Shown here one piece after another: positions 46,801-52,800 of a DNA stretch of 64,000 nucleotides (position 1 is the first letter of the stretch; each line of letters starts with the position of its first letter). The position numbers were made by a program, and so were the translations under genes. This DNA comes from Bacteroidales bacterium UBA3844 (GTDB lineage Bacteria > Bacteroidota > Bacteroidia > Bacteroidales > Paludibacteraceae): NCBI GenBank assembly GCA_002392915.1, contig DGHQ01000025.1:1-64000 (forward strand), given 5' to 3'. The notes below the pieces were generated by a model that searched no databases, had not been told where the DNA came from, and worked only from the letters and a program-made list of their open reading frames with translations.

Positions 46801-49800
46801 AATCTGTAAACTTAGTTCCTGGAGCAGGTGTTTGAGTATATGACACATTTAATCCACAACCACTCGTTGCTGTCAGATACTGAGAAAGATTATCCACTCC
46901 ATATTTGTTTTTTTCAGCATCACTCGGATTAATAAAATCAGGAACCGAGAATTCACAATTTTCGCCAATGACAGTAAATGGATTCTTGTCATTATTATAA
47001 ATGACAGACACGTCTCCATTCACCTCAAGCGTAGTGTCCAGCAACACTGCACAACCAGTGGTTCCATCCGTAACAATCACCTTGAATGGAGCATCTCCAC
47101 TACAAGCAGTTGGAGTGAATGAAGCCACATTAGGATTTTCTGATCCATTTTTACTTGTAGCATAAGTAACCCCTTCGACTTGATAATCGAATGAATAAGT
47201 TCCTGTTGGAGACACATTAACATTGATCTCATTGTTGGATTTCGGACAAAGGTCTCCTTCATGAGAAACAGTCACTGTTGGCAATGAATGATAATCGAAT
47301 GTGGCGGTGCAAGTGGACTGTATTGTACCATAATCTTTATATGGTTCAGTTCCCGTCGCCTCTTTCCAGGCTTTTGCCTCCCAGGTGAACTCATATTCAC
47401 CTTTTGCCTTGATTCCTGAAATATACCACTTGCCATTTGTGTCATTTGACACTTTATCCTTATAATCAACACCACCATTTAACACACTGACTATTTCAAG
47501 AGAAGTCTGCGCACCAGGCACACAGAAAGGAATCTCTGGAGCATTCAACTCAAGAGTCGCGCCTTCTGTCTTCTCGAAATCAGCCTGACATGCCAAATTC
47601 AAAGATTGGGCAGAACACTCAATCTTCACTGTCTGTGGAATATTCACTGTATAATTAGTGGAACGAGGGCACACTCGTTTAGTAGGATCTGTATTATAGA
47701 TACCTGGGCTTGATACGAACACATATTTATCGACAGTCGAATTCTTAACAAACTCAAATGAAACGATTTTATCGCCATCACCTATCGAAGATGACTCCAC
47801 CTTCAAAACATTTCCATTTATATCCTGCCATTCGCCATCATATCCATCAAGCAATACCTCCTCTAGAATCACCGTTTCGCCAGGGCATGCATCAAGAGAG
47901 ACATCGACCTGTGCACGACTTTCATGCACATGCACCCAGAAATCACTGGAATGAGCATAAAGTTCATTACATGTGCTTTGAGGCCAGCTATCTTCCGGAT
48001 CCAACACATTTCTATATGGCTCAAGTTTTTGCATCACATTGTCTAACACATTAGACTCAGCGGCAACAACACGAAGACGGTAATCTCCAATCTCACCAAG
48101 TGGGTAAAAGTATGAATACTTATCCTGACAAGGTCCTGTCGATGGCACTGAATTTTTCAGTTCACGGCCATTATTACCCTCACTGACAAATACGTCCACC
48201 CATTCTCCTATTGCAGATTTTCCACCTGTCCACTTCTGCCATTTTACTATCAGGCTGTCCTGATTCGTAAAGAAATTACAGAATGGAATCTCTGGCACAG
48301 CATAAACACGAGCCGAATCTGGATTAGGATCACACAAATCTATTTCCTTCTCATGTGTCACTCTATCCTCAGACGAAATTGTGACATCAGGATTACAAAC
48401 AAAGACCTCTATGTCATCGAACAACAAGTCATTACCGGCATTTGAGTCTACACGTTTTGAAATGATTTCAAAATAATATGTATAATAACCATCAGAATCT
48501 TGCACATTTTGGGAAGAAGGCTCCAATTTCACTTGGAACGTAATATGAGTCCATGGATTAGCCTGATAAGCTTCCTTTTCTCTAACAAGACGACCGACTA
48601 TCTTACCAGAATTATATACATTTGCACTATCATTCGTAGTCCCCGAAACCCTAATCGTAAAGTCACAAGGCAATTGATCTGATTTTTGATTGGCATTTGC
48701 CACATAACAAGATATCGTGGCCACAGCATTATCACACATAGACTTAAATGGTGCCTTATATACAGTTCCTCCTGTTTGAGGCATATTTATAAATAACATA
48801 CCTCCCTTATCATCTCCATCTATAGACGCAGGGGTATGGTCTTCTGCCAACATGGCCCAATCCATACATGATCCCATTGCAGAATTATACACAATAGCAT
48901 ATGTATAATCATTCACATGATAATTTACATAACTGTTATTATTACCCCAACATCCCAAATCAATTTTTTTCGTAGGTGCATAATCAACAATACCATTAGA
49001 AAGTGCACCTGTTGAATCCTCCGCAAATGCAAGATCATCTGTTTGCATAGAATAATACAATGGACTTGACGTTGCCATCGAACCATTCACTTCCACTTGT
49101 CTTGTATAGCGTCTGAATCCAAAATCAGGATTATTGACACTTGGGTCTCCAAAACTATAGCTTTCTCCATTCAGTATTATTGTCTTATACGTTTTATTAG
49201 GATCATGATCTGTAAATCTTCCAAAATCATCATACCAAACACGAGTATCTATGCCATTCGAACTTTGACACTCTTTTATATTACGAACTGTAACAAAATT
49301 TGAAGTTGTACAAAAATTAGTGATTGTGAATTCATAATCAGAAAGAGCCTCTACGTCGTAATACCAATTTCCATCTGCATCTTTGTCGGAACATTCGATG
49401 GTTGTCGTAGTTCCAGACTGAATATCTTTCATAGTGAATTCTGGAGAATCATCAATCCAAGCATCATTATTCTCAACATGGAAAAGGACACGGTAGATGG
49501 CTGCATATTTCACCTCATATTCCTGCGGATTGATCATATCGGCTCCTCTTATCTCCCATGAACATTTTGTCGCCATCGGAGAAAGGTGTATCGCATTTGA
49601 GGAACAATATGTTGCACCATTCTCCTTTATAGCAACGCGGATATATGGATGCAAATTGAAATCCTCTTTCTTCAAATTTAGTTTAATGCCAATTCCTCCG
49701 TCTACTAAAGTATACGATTCTGAAGGAATGTCAATCCATTTGTCTTCTGAATTATATCGTTGGTCGCTCCATTGCCATACATACTCGACTCCAATAGGAA

Positions 49801-52800
49801 GAGTTGCATTCGTCGACAGAATTCTGACATCAACATCCTTGGTATATATCACATTTTCAAGGTCTTCTCCAATATAGACACAATCATAACATTCAGCATC
49901 ACGACCTACCTGAACATAATTCGTAAATGTAGTTTTCTGTCCATTCTTTCCTCTAATCTCAACTTCACAACGATAGTTGACATAACTTACACCTTCTGGA
50001 AAATGAGTATCGAAACGGGACACTCCATTTCCAGCGACATCAGTGATAGTTTGCTGAGTCAAAGCCACATCAGGATTTGCCTCGTCATACCATTTGATTG
50101 TAAGATCTTGTACGTATTGATCAAGATTTTCCAAATTTTTGACAAATAGGCTGACCGCATCATTCGTACAAGCAGTCTCCGCACTGATACAAATATCAGG
50201 TTTTATCGGTAGTTTCTGGACTTCCTCGCCTTCTACTTCCTCCATTTCTGTCAACAAATACTCAACGGCGACTCCTACTTTATTAGAATACGGCAATACC
50301 ATTGGATAGAACACCGGACAATCATTAGTAGTAAGCATTCCGTCTATTCTGAACTCAGCAGTCATCGTATACCAACCTGGCGCAGCATTTGGCACTTTCA
50401 CCTCTGTAAGACAGTCGTTATTGTCAGTTGTGGCCATCATACTATTGTTCACTGTCATTTGCCATGATTCACCTGTTGCCTCACATGTAACCGTACAATT
50501 TTGATTATAGAACGGATTTTCTTCTAGTTTTGAGACAAGGACTCCATTTTCAAAAGTCTTACTTCCATGTCTGTCGGAGAAGAAACCAAAATGACAAGGA
50601 TTGTCTCCTTCAAGTCCATCAGTGACAAGCCAAAAACGAACGGATATTTTTCCCGTCGCTCCTGGAGCTATCTCACTCGGATACTGAATACCAAGCATCG
50701 GATATATCTTTGGCAATATCACATTTTCATTGGATACGTATGTGTCACCGCCGTGCCACCACAAATAATACATATCATTATCCAAATATGAAGGAGGAAG
50801 CACAGCATCCTCTCCTCCATACGCAACCATCGCATTACGATTAGAAACATAATAGGCATTTTTCTTGCCAAACACATCCTGCTGAGCGGTAGGGAATGAA
50901 GGGTTTCCTATGCGGCTACATTCCTGAATACCCAAATAAGTAGTTGGATGATCTGGATCTCCCGTAGGATACGAATATGAATCATGCACTCCCTGATGAA
51001 CTGGATCATAACATCTTGAATCCTCAGGATGAATGAACATATAAGGATCAGTATCAGATTCCTGAGCGACAAATCGTCCTGCATTCATTCCGTTGAATGA
51101 AATGATAATAGCTCCTTCACTAGCACAAATCGGTTCTATCTCATTTATTTTTAGCTCTATCGACTCACTTCTAGTACATTTTTCCGTAGCAAAGAACCTG
51201 AATATTGCCTTATGGTTGTCGTCTTTGATTTTATATTTAAGACTTGTCGTTCCCGCGCCAGAAATTTCATAGGCATCCGTATTCGTCAATGTCCTTGCGT
51301 CCACCCAAACACCATTCTCTAGTTTTTCCCAATAACCAACGACAGTGGAAGGTGTGGCAAAAAACACAACCTCATTATTTATATGGTTAACACCATACAC
51401 TTTGGTTTTGTCGTATGACACCTTCAAATCGAAACCTGTTAACGTCTGAGCTTTCACACTATTGGAAGGGAACTCATTCCCATTAACCTTCAACACATAT
51501 CTGTAATATGTGGATGACACATTATCAATAGTAATGTTTTTTCCAGACACCGTATAGCCTAACGGTTTTACTGCCGACCATATATTTTCATCTTCACTCT
51601 CCTGTAGCTCTAACGAATAATCACAATGGATGTTGGAAATATTTGTCAAAGTCGACGAAAGTGTTCCATTCTGACATTTTCTCAACGTACCGGATATAGA
51701 TACAGAAGGATACGTGGTGCAATTAATTGTCGTCTGTGCATTCAATGCCGCACAACCCATTGATAGAGACACACGGAAATGTTTGTATTTTTCAACTACT
51801 TCTCCCGACAATGTCGTGCCAGTCACTCCGTCTATAGATGTCCAATCACGACCATTATTCGAGCCTTCCCACGTGAATGCAGGATTGTCAAGTCCGAAAT
51901 CCGACTTATATGTAAAGTCTAAATTCGCAGTAATGGCTCTGCTTCCATTACATACGTCGCATATATTCTCCGTCAGATTCAAATTGATATACGAATCTGT
52001 TTTTGTTGTAGACCAAAATGCCTTATCTCCCTTGATATACACATACAATGGGGTCAAAGACTCTGTTATGGCGACACCATTCGAAGTCGTATTAAACGAG
52101 TTAGTGCCAGCGTCTTCTATTTTATAATGACTTCCGACACCTGCCAATTGTATATTTCCAGTTCCTTCATAGTCGACGCGATAAAGTTTTCCTCCGTTAT
52201 CATCACAACATAATGTCAGAACACGGTCTATAGAGACTCCGTTCTCTCCTGTCACTGAAGGAGCTTCTTGACTCAAATTCAGACTTATATCTCTTTGGTA
52301 ACTTGCGTTGTTGCGATCATACACTCTGATTCCATAGTCATAAGAGAATTCATTTGCCTCATACATCTCCTTTGTAATGTACAACGTCTTACCTGTGGCT
52401 CCAGAAATCTCGCTGACATTACCATTTACCTTCGCATACCATTGGTAACGAGAGGCGTCACACGGTTCTGTCAACAAAGTAAGTGTGATATCCCCACAAG
52501 GGAAGTTTTCAACATTATCAATTTCGAAGGCTATAACCTTTCTGTCATTATGCGAACTTACATATATTTTCTTGTTTGTGTCATCCACATAAATATAGAA
52601 TTTTTGATTGGCAAGACTGTTGTTGACCGCCAAGACGTCTTCATTGCCAATTTTATTGACAGCGATGTTATTATTATCGCTGCCTTCAGCAATGACCATC
52701 TTATATCCTGCAACATGCAGATATGCCATTCCGTTCCAGTCGCCATGAGTTCCTGAGTTACGCACCGTAATCTCAAAATTATTACAGCACAATGGGGTTA

